From Clostridium_AD sp937920395 (GTDB lineage Bacteria; Bacillota; Clostridia; Clostridiales; Clostridiaceae), in the NCBI GenBank assembly GCA_052274345.1, contig DAVZGP010000075.1, forward strand, positions 1 through 19,976: a stretch of 19,976 nt of DNA, given 5' to 3'. Below the pieces are notes generated by a model, which was not told where the DNA came from, ran no database searches, and worked only from the letters and a program-made list of their open reading frames with translations. A program made the translations under genes and the position numbers. Of this stretch, positions 7,894-16,069 are shown one piece after another; the first letter of the stretch is position 1, and each line of letters begins with the position of its first letter.

Positions 7894-9246
7894 TTATTTT
7901 TGGCTTATCTTTTTAGTCAATTCTGCTATGTTATCTTGTAGATTTTCATCAACTTTAAGACCATTTGAGATCTTCTCGCATGCATGGATTACCGTTGTAT
8001 GATCACGGCCTCCAAACTCTTCACCTATTTTAGGTAGCGACATATCTGTAAGTTTTCTACATAAGTACATTGCAATTTGTCTTGGAAATGTTATGTTTCT
8101 AGTTCGCCTTGAAGATTTAAAATCTTCAATTTTTAGATTAAAATAGCTAGAAACTATATCCTGAATAAGCTCAATAGTTACTTGTTTTGAATTTCTGCTA
8201 GAAATAATGTCTTTAAGTGCTTCTGATGCTAAATCTATTCCAATCTCTTTATTAGTTAGTGAAGAGAATGCTACTATTCTAATAAGTGCACCTTCTAATT
8301 CTCTTATGTTGGATTTTATTTTTGTTGCAATATAAACAAGTACCTCATTTGGAATGTCTAAATTTTCTACATCTGCTTTCTTTTTTAAAATAGCAATTCT
8401 AGTCTCAAAATCTGGTGGTTGTATATCAGCTATAAGACCCCATTCAAATCGTGATCTCAACCTATCTTCTAGAGTAGGTATCTCTTTTGGAGGTCTATCA
8501 CTAGATAGAATAATTTGCTTATTTGCTTCATGAAGATCATTGAATGTATGAAAAAACTCTTCTTGTGTACGTTCTTTACCTGCAATAAATTGAATATCAT
8601 CAATCAAAAGTACGTCTACATTTCTGTATTTATTTCTAAATTCTACGTTTTTATCATCTTTAATAGAATTGATAAGTTCGTTTGTAAATTTTTCAGAAGA
8701 TACATAAACAACCTTAGATTTCGGATTATTTGCTAATATATAATGACCGATTGCGTGCATTAAATGCGTTTTACCAAGTCCAACACCACCATAAATAAAT
8801 AGTGGGTTATATGCTTTAGCAGGAGATTCAGCTACAGCGAGAGATGCAGCGTGAGCAAACCTATTACTATTGCCAATGACAAAAGAATCAAAGGTGTATT
8901 TAGGGTTTAGTGTTGCAGACATTTCATCATTAACAATGAGATTATGTCTCTCGGCTTCTCGTTTAGCTTTAGGGGTCTCAATTTCGGCGACTTCTTCAGA
9001 TAATATAAAGAATTCTATTTTATATGTTTTAGAAGTAAGTAATTTAACTGCATTCATTATTAAATCCTTATATCTATTTTCCAGAATATCTTTAGTAAAA
9101 TTATTAGGAACACCTAATTTAAATGTATTATTATCTAAGGCCATAGGTTCTATACTTTTAATCCAAGTATTAAAACTAACTTCTGTAAGTTCACCTTTTA
9201 TTATACTTAAGGTTTTTTCCCAGATATCTTTAATTTGGGTGCTCAT
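7894..9246 (-). CDS. dnaA: Chromosomal replication initiator protein DnaA
   Basis: A 450-residue AAA+ ATPase that binds DnaA boxes and melts oriC. Domains visible are an N-terminal domain I (1-80, oligomerisation and helicase-loader contacts), a short linker, and the AAA+ core with Walker A GGVGLGKT (153-160) and Walker B VLLIDDIQF (212-220). The LRSRFEWGL sensor region follows, and the C-terminal helix-turn-helix domain carries GGRDHTTVIHA (412-422), the DnaA-box-binding signature. Length is normal. ATG at 9246 is preceded by CTGGAGGG. DnaA boxes lie on both sides of the gene, so autoregulation by DnaA is likely. No clear sigma-A promoter could be fixed in its upstream gap. Confidence 0.98.
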   Translation of the reverse strand: MSTQIKDIWEKTLSIIKGELTEVSFNTWIKSIEPMALDNNTFKLGVPNNFTKDILENRYKDLIMNAVKLLTSKTYKIEFFILSEEVAEIETPKAKREAERHNLIVNDEMSATLNPKYTFDSFVIGNSNRFAHAASLAVAESPAKAYNPLFIYGGVGLGKTHLMHAIGHYILANNPKSKVVYVSSEKFTNELINSIKDDKNVEFRNKYRNVDVLLIDDIQFIAGKERTQEEFFHTFNDLHEANKQIILSSDRPPKEIPTLEDRLRSRFEWGLIADIQPPDFETRIAILKKKADVENLDIPNEVLVYIATKIKSNIRELEGALIRIVAFSSLTNKEIGIDLASEALKDIISSRNSKQVTIELIQDIVSSYFNLKIEDFKSSRRTRNITFPRQIAMYLCRKLTDMSLPKIGEEFGGRDHTTVIHACEKISNGLKVDENLQDNIAELTKKISQK

Positions 9247-9680
9247 TTCCTACCCTCCAGTTCAAATAAAAAAATTTTTTATGTAAAAACAAACAATATA
9301 TAAACAGAGTTATAAACAATAAAATAATATATTGTAAGCTGTTGATAAATAGTGTTAAAAATATACACATGTTAATAACTATGTTTATATGTTTAGCTAA
9401 AAATAAATTGTTAACAATATATAAAAAAAGTTATTAACAGATTAAAAAAAGAATAAATCCGCTAATATAGTAAAAAGTATATAAGAAAAAAGAAGTTTAA
9501 GACAATATTGTAGTAGTTATTCACAGTTTTGTCCACAAGTTGTGAATAACTTTTAAAAAAAACAGGTTATGCACAGTTCTTTCTTATATAATATCAAAAA
9601 TTAACACGGTGTTCAAGAAGTTATCCACAAAAAAATATATAAATATAAAAAATATTAACAATATTAATAAAAATGCTTAT
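9247..9680. other. oriC, region upstream of dnaA
   Basis: This very AT-rich gap holds no gene. Strong DnaA boxes: 9517-9525 (TTATTCACA, +), 9529-9537 (TTGTCCACA, one mismatch, +), 9541-9549 (TGTGAATAA, minus), 9567-9575 (TTATGCACA, +) and 9621-9629 (TTATCCACA, +). Weaker ones with C to A at position 6: 9340-9348 and 9370-9378 (minus) and 9431-9439 (+). A palindrome ATTGTTAACAAT lies at 9407-9418. Bases 9630-9674 are nearly pure A/T, with a direct repeat of AATATTAA. It matches the upstream origin part of a bipartite Firmicute oriC and probably also contains the dnaA promoter. Confidence 0.88.
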
Positions 9681-9681
9681 C

Positions 9682-9710
9682 TTGACAATATGCGTATGTG
9701 ACTATATAAT
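9682..9710 (+). promoter_or_regulatory. Sigma-A promoter for rpmH and downstream genes
   Basis: A perfect TTGACA (9682-9687) and a perfect TATAAT (9705-9710) are separated by exactly 17 bases, so transcription should start near 9717. The nearest gene downstream is rpmH, leaving a leader of about 70 bases. It sits at the edge of the DnaA-box cluster, so DnaA could affect it. Confidence 0.92.
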
Positions 9711-9720
9711 CTAATAGTAA

Positions 9721-9766
9721 AACCATAAATATGCGATTGGAAGATGGTTGCAAAGATGTTATGGTT
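9721..9766 (+). other. Hairpin in the rpmH leader
   Basis: A perfect 8-bp inverted repeat, AACCATAA (9721-9728) and TTATGGTT (9759-9766), encloses 30 bases and ends 6 bases before the GGGGG of the rpmH ribosome site. It lies entirely in the predicted leader. It could modulate L34 translation, but nothing proves this. Confidence 0.4.
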
Positions 9767-9787
9767 AAATAAGGGGGTGTAGCAGAT

Positions 9788-9922
9788 ATGTTCATGACTT
9801 ACCAACCGAAAAAAAGACAAAGAAAAAAAGAACACGGATTCAGAAAGAGAATGAAAACCGCTTCTGGCAGAAATATTCTTCAAAAAAGAAGACAAAAAGG
9901 TAGAAAAAGATTGACAGCATAA
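9788..9922 (+). CDS. rpmH: 50S ribosomal protein L34
   Basis: This 44-residue, extremely basic protein of the large ribosomal subunit is first in the rightward transcript. The family sequence is complete: MFMTYQPKKRQRKKEHGF, then RKRMKT, SGRNIL, and the C-terminal KGRKRLTA. ATG at 9788 was chosen because the AAGGGGGTG ribosome site (9771-9779) lies about 10 bases upstream. The alternative ATG at 9794 would leave 16 bases, but gives the shorter MTYQPKK start used in many species. The gene is followed at once by a terminator hairpin whose first base is the second base of the stop codon. It is normally encoded next to rnpA, as here. Confidence 0.97.
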   Translation: MFMTYQPKKRQRKKEHGFRKRMKTASGRNILQKRRQKGRKRLTA

Positions 9923-9944
9923 AGGCCGCTAATGTGGCCTTTTT
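9921..9944 (+). terminator. Terminator or attenuator between rpmH and rnpA
   Basis: AAAGGCC (9921-9927) and GGCCTTT (9936-9942) form a 7-bp stem with an 8-base loop followed by a T-run (9940-9944). It overlaps the rpmH stop codon. Partial read-through would give much more rpmH than rnpA transcript, as expected for an abundant ribosomal protein compared with scarce RNase P protein. Confidence 0.8.
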
Positions 9945-9974
9945 CTGCAATTTGCGGAAAAGAGGGCGGCTAAT

Positions 9975-10346
9975 ATGAAGATTAATGTTAAGAAATACAG
10001 AATTAGAAAGAATACTGAATTTAGAACAGTATATAGAAGAGGAAAATCTTTCTCTAACCTATTATTGGTATTATATATTTATAAAAATAGTAAAGAACTT
10101 AATAGATTTGGAATATCTGTTAGTAAAAAGGTAGGAAACAGTGTAATTAGGGGTAGAGTTAAAAGATTAATAAGTGAGAGTTATAGGCTTAATAATGAAG
10201 GATTAAAGACAGGATATGATTTAGTATTTATTGCAAGGAACCCTTCTAATTCTAAAAATTATAAGGAAATAGAGAGTGCTTTGACTAAACTACTTAAGAA
10301 AGCTGGTTTAATTAATAATGAAAAAAATACTTATACTGGGTATTAA
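9975..10346 (+). CDS. rnpA: Ribonuclease P protein component
   Basis: This 123-residue basic protein is the protein subunit of RNase P; together with the RNA subunit it trims the 5' ends of precursor tRNAs. Family features are RKNTEFRTVYRRGKS near the N-terminus (leader-binding cleft), FGISVSKKVGNSV, and the basic helix RGRVKRLISESYR. The canonical RNR motif of that helix reads Arg59-Gly60-Arg61, an Asn-to-Gly change. ATG at 9975 has a GAGGGCGG ribosome site. The 3' end overlaps yidD by 29 bases in another frame, which suggests translational coupling. Confidence 0.96.
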   Translation: MKINVKKYRIRKNTEFRTVYRRGKSFSNLLLVLYIYKNSKELNRFGISVSKKVGNSVIRGRVKRLISESYRLNNEGLKTGYDLVFIARNPSNSKNYKEIESALTKLLKKAGLINNEKNTYTGY

Positions 10347-10527
10347 ATGTTATAGAAAATATATATCACCTCTTAAGAGACCTTGTTGTATATTTTATCC
10401 TACATGTTCTCAGTATATGTTAGAAGCTATTGAAAAATATGGAACAATAAAAGGCTTGATAATGGGAATAAAGAGAATACTCAGATGTCATCCTTATAAT
10501 AAGGGCGGCTTTGATCCAGTTAAATAA
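10318..10527 (+). CDS. yidD: Membrane protein insertion efficiency factor YidD
   Basis: This 69-residue protein is of the YidD family, small membrane-associated proteins that assist YidC-dependent insertion. The conserved Cys-rich signature is present: CCIFYPTCSQYMLEAI and, near the end, RCHPYNKGGFDPV. The basic amphipathic start (KKILILGIKCYRKY) is the presumed membrane-binding helix. ATG at 10318 lies inside the 3' end of rnpA (29-base overlap), typical for this gene pair. yidC follows after 21 bases, consistent with joint function. Confidence 0.95.
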   Translation: MKKILILGIKCYRKYISPLKRPCCIFYPTCSQYMLEAIEKYGTIKGLIMGIKRILRCHPYNKGGFDPVK

Positions 10528-10548
10528 GCGCTCAGGAGGTTTTTAAAT

Positions 10549-11235
10549 TTGAATATAAAGTTTTTAACTGAGCCACTTACTAGGTTTTTTTACATGGTAA
10601 ATGGTGCAATTCATACAATTATACCAAATAATGATTTATCATATGGACTCGCAATAATTGTTTTCACAATTATTGTAAGATTAATATTGTTGCCTTTAAG
10701 TGTTAAACAACTTAGATCAACAGCTAAAATGGGTGCAATTCAACCAGAAATGAAAAAAGTTCAAACAAAATATAAAAGCGACCCACAAAAGGCTCAACAA
10801 GAAGTAATGAAACTTTATAAGGAAAATGGAGTAAACCCAATGGGTGGTTGTTTACCAATGATTGTTCAGATGCCTATTCTATTTTCTTTATATGCTGTTT
10901 TTCAACACTTAAATATGCATGGTGCTGGTTTTTTATGGATGCATGATTTAACAAAATCAGATCCAATATATATATTACCAATTTTATCTACTATTACAAC
11001 ATATTTTTCATCGAAACTTATGCAACCGCCGTCAACAGATGGCGCTCAATCTAAACAAACTTCAACAATGAACACTGTGATGGCTATTTTCATGGGATTC
11101 ATGAGTCTTAAGTTTGCAGGTACATTAGTATTATATTGGGTAATAAATAATGTAATACAAATAATTCAAACTATATTTATAAATAAAATTGAATTAAATA
11201 AAAAAACGGATGAAGCAGTAGTAAATAAGAAATAA
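10549..11235 (+). CDS. yidC: Membrane protein insertase YidC/Oxa1
   Basis: This 228-residue insertase moves proteins into the membrane alone or with SecYEG. Hydrophobic segments lie at about 31-51 (with conserved Arg44 in VRLILLPLS, the residue of the hydrophilic groove), 97-118, 140-160 and two more between 170 and 210. A basic cytoplasmic region, PEMKKVQTKYKSDPQKAQQE, lies between the first two. The start is TTG at 10549, with CAGGAGG nine bases upstream; no ATG lies nearby in frame. Unlike Bacillus SpoIIIJ, no lipoprotein signal (lipobox Cys) is visible at the N-terminus. It is downstream of yidD and 52 bases before jag. Confidence 0.95.
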   Translation: MNIKFLTEPLTRFFYMVNGAIHTIIPNNDLSYGLAIIVFTIIVRLILLPLSVKQLRSTAKMGAIQPEMKKVQTKYKSDPQKAQQEVMKLYKENGVNPMGGCLPMIVQMPILFSLYAVFQHLNMHGAGFLWMHDLTKSDPIYILPILSTITTYFSSKLMQPPSTDGAQSKQTSTMNTVMAIFMGFMSLKFAGTLVLYWVINNVIQIIQTIFINKIELNKKTDEAVVNKK

Positions 11236-11287
11236 GTTTAACACAAGTGCCTAATTTTTACATTAAGAAAGGCGGGTGTAGCACGAT

Positions 11288-11914
11288 ATGAAGATTATTG
11301 AAATGATGGGAAAAAACGTTGACGATGCTATTAGTAAAGCACTAGAAGAATTAAAAGTAACAAGAGATAAAGTAAAAGTTGAAACATTAGATGAGGGAAG
11401 TAAAGGATTTTTAAATATCATTGGAGTAAAACCTGCTAAAATTAGAGTTACAGTTAAAAGAGATAGTTTAAAAGAAGCTGAAACATTTTTAATGGAAGTA
11501 CTACAATCTATGAATATGAAAGCCGATGTTAAACTTAAAGATGAAAATAATGAAATGCATATTGATTTAATTGGACCTAATATGGGACTTTTAATAGGAT
11601 ATAGAGGCGAAACGTTAGATGCGCTTCAGTACCTTGTAAGTTTAGTGGTAAATAAAAATCATGATGAAGAGTATAAAAGAGTATTATTGGATACTGAAAA
11701 TTATAGAGCAAAACGGGAAGAAACTTTAAAACGGCTTGCATCAAAAATTGCTTATAAGGTTAGGGTAAGCGGTAGAGTATTAAAACTTGAGCCTATGAAC
11801 CCTTATGAAAGAAGAATAATACACTCATCGCTCCAAAATGATACATATATTTATACATTTAGTGAAGGTGAAGAACCTTATAGAAGAGTTGTAGTTGATT
11901 TAAAGAAAGCCTAA
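11288..11914 (+). CDS. jag: RNA-binding protein Jag/KhpB (Jag-N, KH, R3H domains)
   Basis: A 208-residue RNA-binding protein known as Jag, EloR or KhpB, linked in Firmicutes to cell elongation and to small-RNA binding. It has a Jag-N domain (1-57, with GSKGFLNIIGVKPAKI), a KH domain with the GXXG-like loop IGYRGETLDALQ (103-114), and a C-terminal R3H domain (MNPYERRIIHSSLQ, 170-183). ATG at 11288 follows AAAGGCGGGTG; the spacing is rather long, and the same GGGTGTAGCA..ATATG layout precedes rpmH. It is the last gene before a terminator whose loop contains its stop codon. Confidence 0.93.
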   Translation: MKIIEMMGKNVDDAISKALEELKVTRDKVKVETLDEGSKGFLNIIGVKPAKIRVTVKRDSLKEAETFLMEVLQSMNMKADVKLKDENNEMHIDLIGPNMGLLIGYRGETLDALQYLVSLVVNKNHDEEYKRVLLDTENYRAKREETLKRLASKIAYKVRVSGRVLKLEPMNPYERRIIHSSLQNDTYIYTFSEGEEPYRRVVVDLKKA

Positions 11915-11927
11915 GGGCTTTCTTTTT
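11902..11927 (+). terminator. Rho-independent terminator overlapping the jag stop codon
   Basis: AAAGAAAGCC (11902-11911) and GGCTTTCTTT (11916-11925) make a perfect 10-bp stem with a 4-base loop and a T-run (11923-11927). The jag stop TAA (11912-11914) is in the loop, so the left arm codes for the last jag residues. It ends the rpmH-jag transcript. Confidence 0.9.
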
Positions 11928-11984
11928 AAATTTGTAAAACTAAAGAGTTTGATAAATATTTATGAAATTAGGAGGGTACATTTA

Positions 11985-13361
11985 ATGAAAGAATTTGATA
12001 CTATAGCTGCAATATCAACAAGCATAGGAGAAGGTGGTATATCCATAATTAGAGTATCTGGTGATAAGGCTATAAATATAGTGGATAGTATATTTATAGG
12101 TAAAAATAATAGAAAACTGAATGATTTTAAATCTTATACTATGAGATATGGTCATGTGATTGATAAAAATGGAATTAGACTTGACGAGGTTATTATTTCA
12201 TATATGAAAGGCCCTAAAAGTTTTACAGCGGAGGATACTATTGAAATAAATTGTCATGGTGGGGTAGTTGGTACTAATAGAATATTGCAAGAGGTCATTC
12301 GCGCTGGTGCAAGAATAGCAGAACCTGGAGAATTTACTAAAAGAGCATTTTTAAATGGTAGAATTGATTTAAGTCAAGCAGAAGCAGTTATGGATATAAT
12401 ACGTGCAAAGACAGAACTTAGTATGAAGTCAGCACTTATGCAATCAGAAGGTTCGATTTCCAGGGAAATAAAAAACATTCGAGCTAAATTACTTAGTGTA
12501 ATTGCGCATATAGAGGTTACAGTTGATTACCCAGAAGAGGATATTGAAGATGTAACTGCAAATGAAGTACGCGACGAAGTTACAGTTATAATAAGTGAGA
12601 TAGAAATGTTACTTAGTACTGCAGATGAGGGTAAAATCTTAAGAGAAGGTCTAAGTACTGTTATAGTTGGAAAACCTAATGTAGGAAAATCATCACTTCT
12701 CAATGCTCTTGTAAAAGAAAAAAGAGCTATTGTCACAGATGTTCCAGGTACAACGAGAGATGCCATAGAAGAGTATATAAGTATCGAGGGCATACCTGTT
12801 AAAATAGTAGATACTGCTGGAATTCGTGAAACTGAGGATATAGTTGAAAAAATAGGAGTAGAAACATCTAAAGAAAAGATAGATGAGGCTGACTTAGTTA
12901 TATTAATATTGGATTCAAGTATTAAGCTTAGTCGAGAGGATATAGAAATAATCGAATATATTAAAGAAAAAAAATACATTGTACTATTAAATAAAAGTGA
13001 TTTAGGTGGTAAAATAGAGATAAGCGAATTACAAAATTTAAAAGCTAAGTATATTACTAATGTTTCAATAAAAACAGGTGTTGGTTTAGATTCAGTTAAA
13101 AGAAATATAAAGGATTTATTTTTTAATGGTGAAATTAAAACAGAAGGTGTTTTTGTTACAAATAATAGACATAAGCAGGCTTTAATACGGGCTAAGGAAA
13201 ATTTGAAAGCATCATTAAATGCTTTAGAACATACTTTAGCTATTGATCTAGCTTCAATTGATATAAGAAATGCGTGGATGAATTTAGGCGAAATTACTGG
13301 CGAGGCACTAGATGAGGATATAATACATAAGATATTTGCTGAATTTTGTTTAGGAAAGTAG
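11985..13361 (+). CDS. mnmE: tRNA modification GTPase MnmE
   Basis: This 458-residue GTPase, with MnmG, places the aminomethyl-type group on uridine 34 of tRNAs reading split codon boxes. It has an N-terminal tetrahydrofolate-binding domain (from MKEFDTIAAISTS), a helical domain, and an inserted G domain. The G motifs are GKPNVGKSS (229-237), PGTTRD (254-259), DTAG (276-279) and NKSD. It ends in the catalytic CLGK tetrapeptide (455-458). The ATG at 11985 was chosen because AGGAGGG lies 8 bases upstream and the protein then starts as in other MnmE proteins; an upstream TTG at 11949 would add 12 unrelated residues. It comes after the jag terminator, so its own promoter is expected; mnmG follows by 8 bases. 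Confidence 0.97.
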   Translation: MKEFDTIAAISTSIGEGGISIIRVSGDKAINIVDSIFIGKNNRKLNDFKSYTMRYGHVIDKNGIRLDEVIISYMKGPKSFTAEDTIEINCHGGVVGTNRILQEVIRAGARIAEPGEFTKRAFLNGRIDLSQAEAVMDIIRAKTELSMKSALMQSEGSISREIKNIRAKLLSVIAHIEVTVDYPEEDIEDVTANEVRDEVTVIISEIEMLLSTADEGKILREGLSTVIVGKPNVGKSSLLNALVKEKRAIVTDVPGTTRDAIEEYISIEGIPVKIVDTAGIRETEDIVEKIGVETSKEKIDEADLVILILDSSIKLSREDIEIIEYIKEKKYIVLLNKSDLGGKIEISELQNLKAKYITNVSIKTGVGLDSVKRNIKDLFFNGEIKTEGVFVTNNRHKQALIRAKENLKASLNALEHTLAIDLASIDIRNAWMNLGEITGEALDEDIIHKIFAEFCLGK

Positions 13362-13369
13362 GGATAAAT

Positions 13370-15271
13370 ATGAAATATGATGCAGGAAATTTTGATGTTA
13401 TAGTTATTGGAGCTGGGCATGCAGGTTGCGAGGCAGGCCTTGCCGCGGCAAGAATGGGGTGTAAAACTTTAATTTGTGCTATAAATTTAGAGAGCGTAGC
13501 TTTGATGCCTTGTAATCCTAATATTGGGGGAACTGCTAAGGGCCATTTAGTGAGGGAAATAGACGCACTTGGTGGTGAGATGGGAGTAAATATTGATAAT
13601 ACATATATACAATCAAGAATGTTAAACACATCTAAAGGACCAGCTGTGTTTTCATTAAGAGCTCAAGCAGATAAAAAAGCATATGGAATGAGAATGAAAC
13701 ATGTATTAGAGACTCAGGAGAATTTGCAACTCAGACAATTAGAGGTAGTATCTATAGACGTAGAAGATGGTAAAATTAAAGGTATCCTTACTAAAAATGA
13801 GGCATATTTCACGACTAAGACTATTGTTATAGCATCGGGGACATATTTAAAATCAAAGATTATAATTGGGGATCTTAGTTATAGTGAGGGACCTAGCGGA
13901 TTACAGCCTGCAAATGAACTTTCTAAATCATTATGTGAACTAGGAATAAAACTAAGGCGTTTTAAAACAGGAACGCCATCTAGAGTAAACAGACGCTCAG
14001 TTGATTTTTCTAAGATGGAGGAGCAATTAGGCGATACGCAGGTAGTTCCATTTTCGTTTATTAGTGATGATATAAGCCGTAAACAGCTATCGTGTTATTT
14101 AACTTATACAAATGAAGACACACATAATATAATCAGAAAAAACATAATGAGATCACCTTTATATAATGGTTCAATTAAGAGTACTGGGCCTAGATATTGT
14201 CCATCTATTGAAGATAAAGTAATGAGATTTACTGACAAAGAAAGACACCAAATATTTATCGAGCCTGAAGGTGAAAGTACCGAGGAGATGTATGTTCAAG
14301 GTATGTCTAGTTCACTTCCTGAGGAAATACAGGTTGAAATGTTAAAAACAGTTCCAGGACTTGAAAATGTAGAAATTATGAGAACTGCTTATGCAATAGA
14401 ATATGACTGCATAGACTCACTAGATTTAAAACTCTCACTAGAATTTAAAGATATTAGTGGATTATTTTCAGCAGGTCAAATAAATGGTAGCTCGGGATAT
14501 GAAGAAGCGGCATCTCAAGGTATTATTGCAGGTATAAACGCAGCACTTCTTACTCAAAACAAAGAGCCGTTAATATTAAAAAGATCTGATGGTTATATAG
14601 GAGTTTTAATTGATGATTTAGTAACTAAAGGAACTAATGAACCATATAGAATGATGACCTCAAGAGCGGAGTATAGATTATTATTAAGGCAAGACAATGC
14701 GGACTTAAGGTTAACTGAAATAGGACATAGTGTTGGACTTGTGACTGAACATAGATATGATATTTTCAAAAAAAAGAAGCTGCAAATAGAAAAAGAAATC
14801 GAAAGAATTAAAAATTTACAAATTACAAATAAAAAAGAGATCGAGGAATTTTTAATCTCTTGTAATTCTACGCCTCTAAAAAAACCTATTAGTTTATATG
14901 AGCTTATAAAAAGGCCAGAACTTGACTATTATATGGTTGAAAAACTAGATGTAGATAGACCTATATTAAATAAGTATATATGTGAACAAGTTAATATTGT
15001 TTCAAAATATGAAGGTTATATCCAGAAACAATTAGACCAAATTAAGCAATTTAGAAAGTTTGAAAGTAAAAGTATATCTAAAGATATAAATTATGATAAG
15101 ATAAAAGGATTGCGGATAGAGGCTATGCAAAAATTAGGTAAAGTTAAACCTGAAAGTATAGGTCAAGCTTCTAGAATATCAGGAGTATCACCTGCAGATA
15201 TGTCTGTGCTAATGATATATCTTGAGCAACAAAAAAGACTATTGAACTCAAAAATCGAAAATAACTTATAA
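13370..15271 (+). CDS. mnmG: tRNA uridine-5-carboxymethylaminomethyl modification enzyme MnmG (GidA)
   Basis: This 633-residue FAD-dependent partner of MnmE makes the MnmE-MnmG complex that modifies wobble uridine 34. The dinucleotide-binding motif is VIGAGHAGCEAGLAAAR (residues 12-28). Other family marks are NPNIGGTAKGHL, GPRYCPSIEDK (conserved Cys), NGSSGYEEAASQG and SRAEYRLLLRQDNAD. A helical C-terminal domain contacts MnmE and tRNA. The ATG at 13370 gives the usual start (FDVIVIGAG within the first 15 residues). A TTG at 13346 overlapping mnmE is less likely. The gene follows the mnmE stop by 8 bases and is co-transcribed with it. Confidence 0.97.
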   Translation: MKYDAGNFDVIVIGAGHAGCEAGLAAARMGCKTLICAINLESVALMPCNPNIGGTAKGHLVREIDALGGEMGVNIDNTYIQSRMLNTSKGPAVFSLRAQADKKAYGMRMKHVLETQENLQLRQLEVVSIDVEDGKIKGILTKNEAYFTTKTIVIASGTYLKSKIIIGDLSYSEGPSGLQPANELSKSLCELGIKLRRFKTGTPSRVNRRSVDFSKMEEQLGDTQVVPFSFISDDISRKQLSCYLTYTNEDTHNIIRKNIMRSPLYNGSIKSTGPRYCPSIEDKVMRFTDKERHQIFIEPEGESTEEMYVQGMSSSLPEEIQVEMLKTVPGLENVEIMRTAYAIEYDCIDSLDLKLSLEFKDISGLFSAGQINGSSGYEEAASQGIIAGINAALLTQNKEPLILKRSDGYIGVLIDDLVTKGTNEPYRMMTSRAEYRLLLRQDNADLRLTEIGHSVGLVTEHRYDIFKKKKLQIEKEIERIKNLQITNKKEIEEFLISCNSTPLKKPISLYELIKRPELDYYMVEKLDVDRPILNKYICEQVNIVSKYEGYIQKQLDQIKQFRKFESKSISKDINYDKIKGLRIEAMQKLGKVKPESIGQASRISGVSPADMSVLMIYLEQQKRLLNSKIENNL

Positions 15272-15291
15272 AAATTATATAGAGGTGAAAT

Positions 15292-16011
15292 ATGGAGTAC
15301 TTTGATATATTAAATGAGGCTAGTAATAATGTAGGACTTAAATTTGATCAAAAAAAATACGATCAATTTATGTTATATAAAGACCTTATAAAGGAATGGA
15401 ATGAGAAAATAAATTTGACGGCTATAAAAGAGGATGAAGCAATAGTAAAAAAACATTTTATTGATTCTATGAAGGTTTTTAAGTTTGATCAGCTAAAGAA
15501 TGCTAAAAGTGTTATAGATATAGGGACTGGAGGAGGTTTTCCGGGTATTCCTATGAAAATAATAAAACCTGAAGTTAATATAGTCCTACTAGATTCACTG
15601 AATAAGAGAATTATTTTTCTGAATGAAGTAATTAATCGACTTAATTTGAAAAATATTAAAGCTATTCATGGTAGGGCAGAAGATTTTGCAAGGGAAAAAC
15701 AATATAGAGAAAAATTTGATATTGCAGTATCAAGAGCTGTTGCTAATTTAACTGTTTTAAGTGAATATTGTATACCATATGTAAAGGTTGGAGGGTATTT
15801 TGTAGCAATGAAAGGTCCTGCAGTTGAAGATGAAATTAAGTTGTCAAAGAATGCAATTAGGATGCTTGGTGGACAAATAGAGCATATAGAAAAGGTGCAA
15901 ATTGAGGGTAGTGATTTAAATCATAATTTAGTAATAATAAAAAAGATTTCACAAACTCATAAAGAATATCCTAGAAAAGCAGGTATGGTTACCAAGGCAC
16001 CTTTAGTTTAG
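15292..16011 (+). CDS. rsmG: 16S rRNA (guanine-527-N7)-methyltransferase RsmG (GidB)
   Basis: This 239-residue enzyme uses S-adenosylmethionine to methylate G527 in the 530 loop of 16S rRNA; loss of function gives low-level streptomycin resistance in other bacteria. The SAM-binding motif I is IDIGTGGGFPGIP (75-87). The family sequence EWNEKINLTAI (35-45) and SRAVANLTVLSEY are present, as is the C-terminal YPRKAGMVTKAPL. ATG at 15292 has an AGAGGTG ribosome site. It comes 20 bases after mnmG and ends the mnmE-mnmG-rsmG group. Length and motifs are normal. Confidence 0.97.
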   Translation: MEYFDILNEASNNVGLKFDQKKYDQFMLYKDLIKEWNEKINLTAIKEDEAIVKKHFIDSMKVFKFDQLKNAKSVIDIGTGGGFPGIPMKIIKPEVNIVLLDSLNKRIIFLNEVINRLNLKNIKAIHGRAEDFAREKQYREKFDIAVSRAVANLTVLSEYCIPYVKVGGYFVAMKGPAVEDEIKLSKNAIRMLGGQIEHIEKVQIEGSDLNHNLVIIKKISQTHKEYPRKAGMVTKAPLV

Positions 16012-16069
16012 AAGTCATCTACTGACGAAAATCACTGAAAGTGGTTACTACAGCACTAAAAAAGATGAT
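16012..16069 (+). other. Possible structured 3' region of rsmG
   Basis: AGTCATCT (16013-16020) can pair with AGATGATT near 16063-16070 (one G-T pair), enclosing an inner hairpin AATCAC-TGAAA-GTGGTT. This may be an end structure of the mnmE-mnmG-rsmG mRNA, though no T-run follows. The 10-base word ACTGAAAGTG occurs here (16034-16043) and again at 16076-16085. The assignment is tentative. Confidence 0.35.

Noticed and set aside
8870..9286. Open frame of 138 codons on the plus strand opposite dnaA.
   Set aside because: It mirrors the dnaA coding frame; there is no start signal and no recognisable protein.
11932..11960. Possible mnmE promoter (TTGTAA and a TAAATA-like box).
   Set aside because: Spacing and -10 match are poor; a promoter is expected here but cannot be fixed from sequence.
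12527..13420. Long open frame (297 codons) on the minus strand across mnmE.
   Set aside because: It lies opposite the well-supported mnmE frame, has no ribosome site or family resemblance, and is the usual mirror of an AT-rich coding strand.
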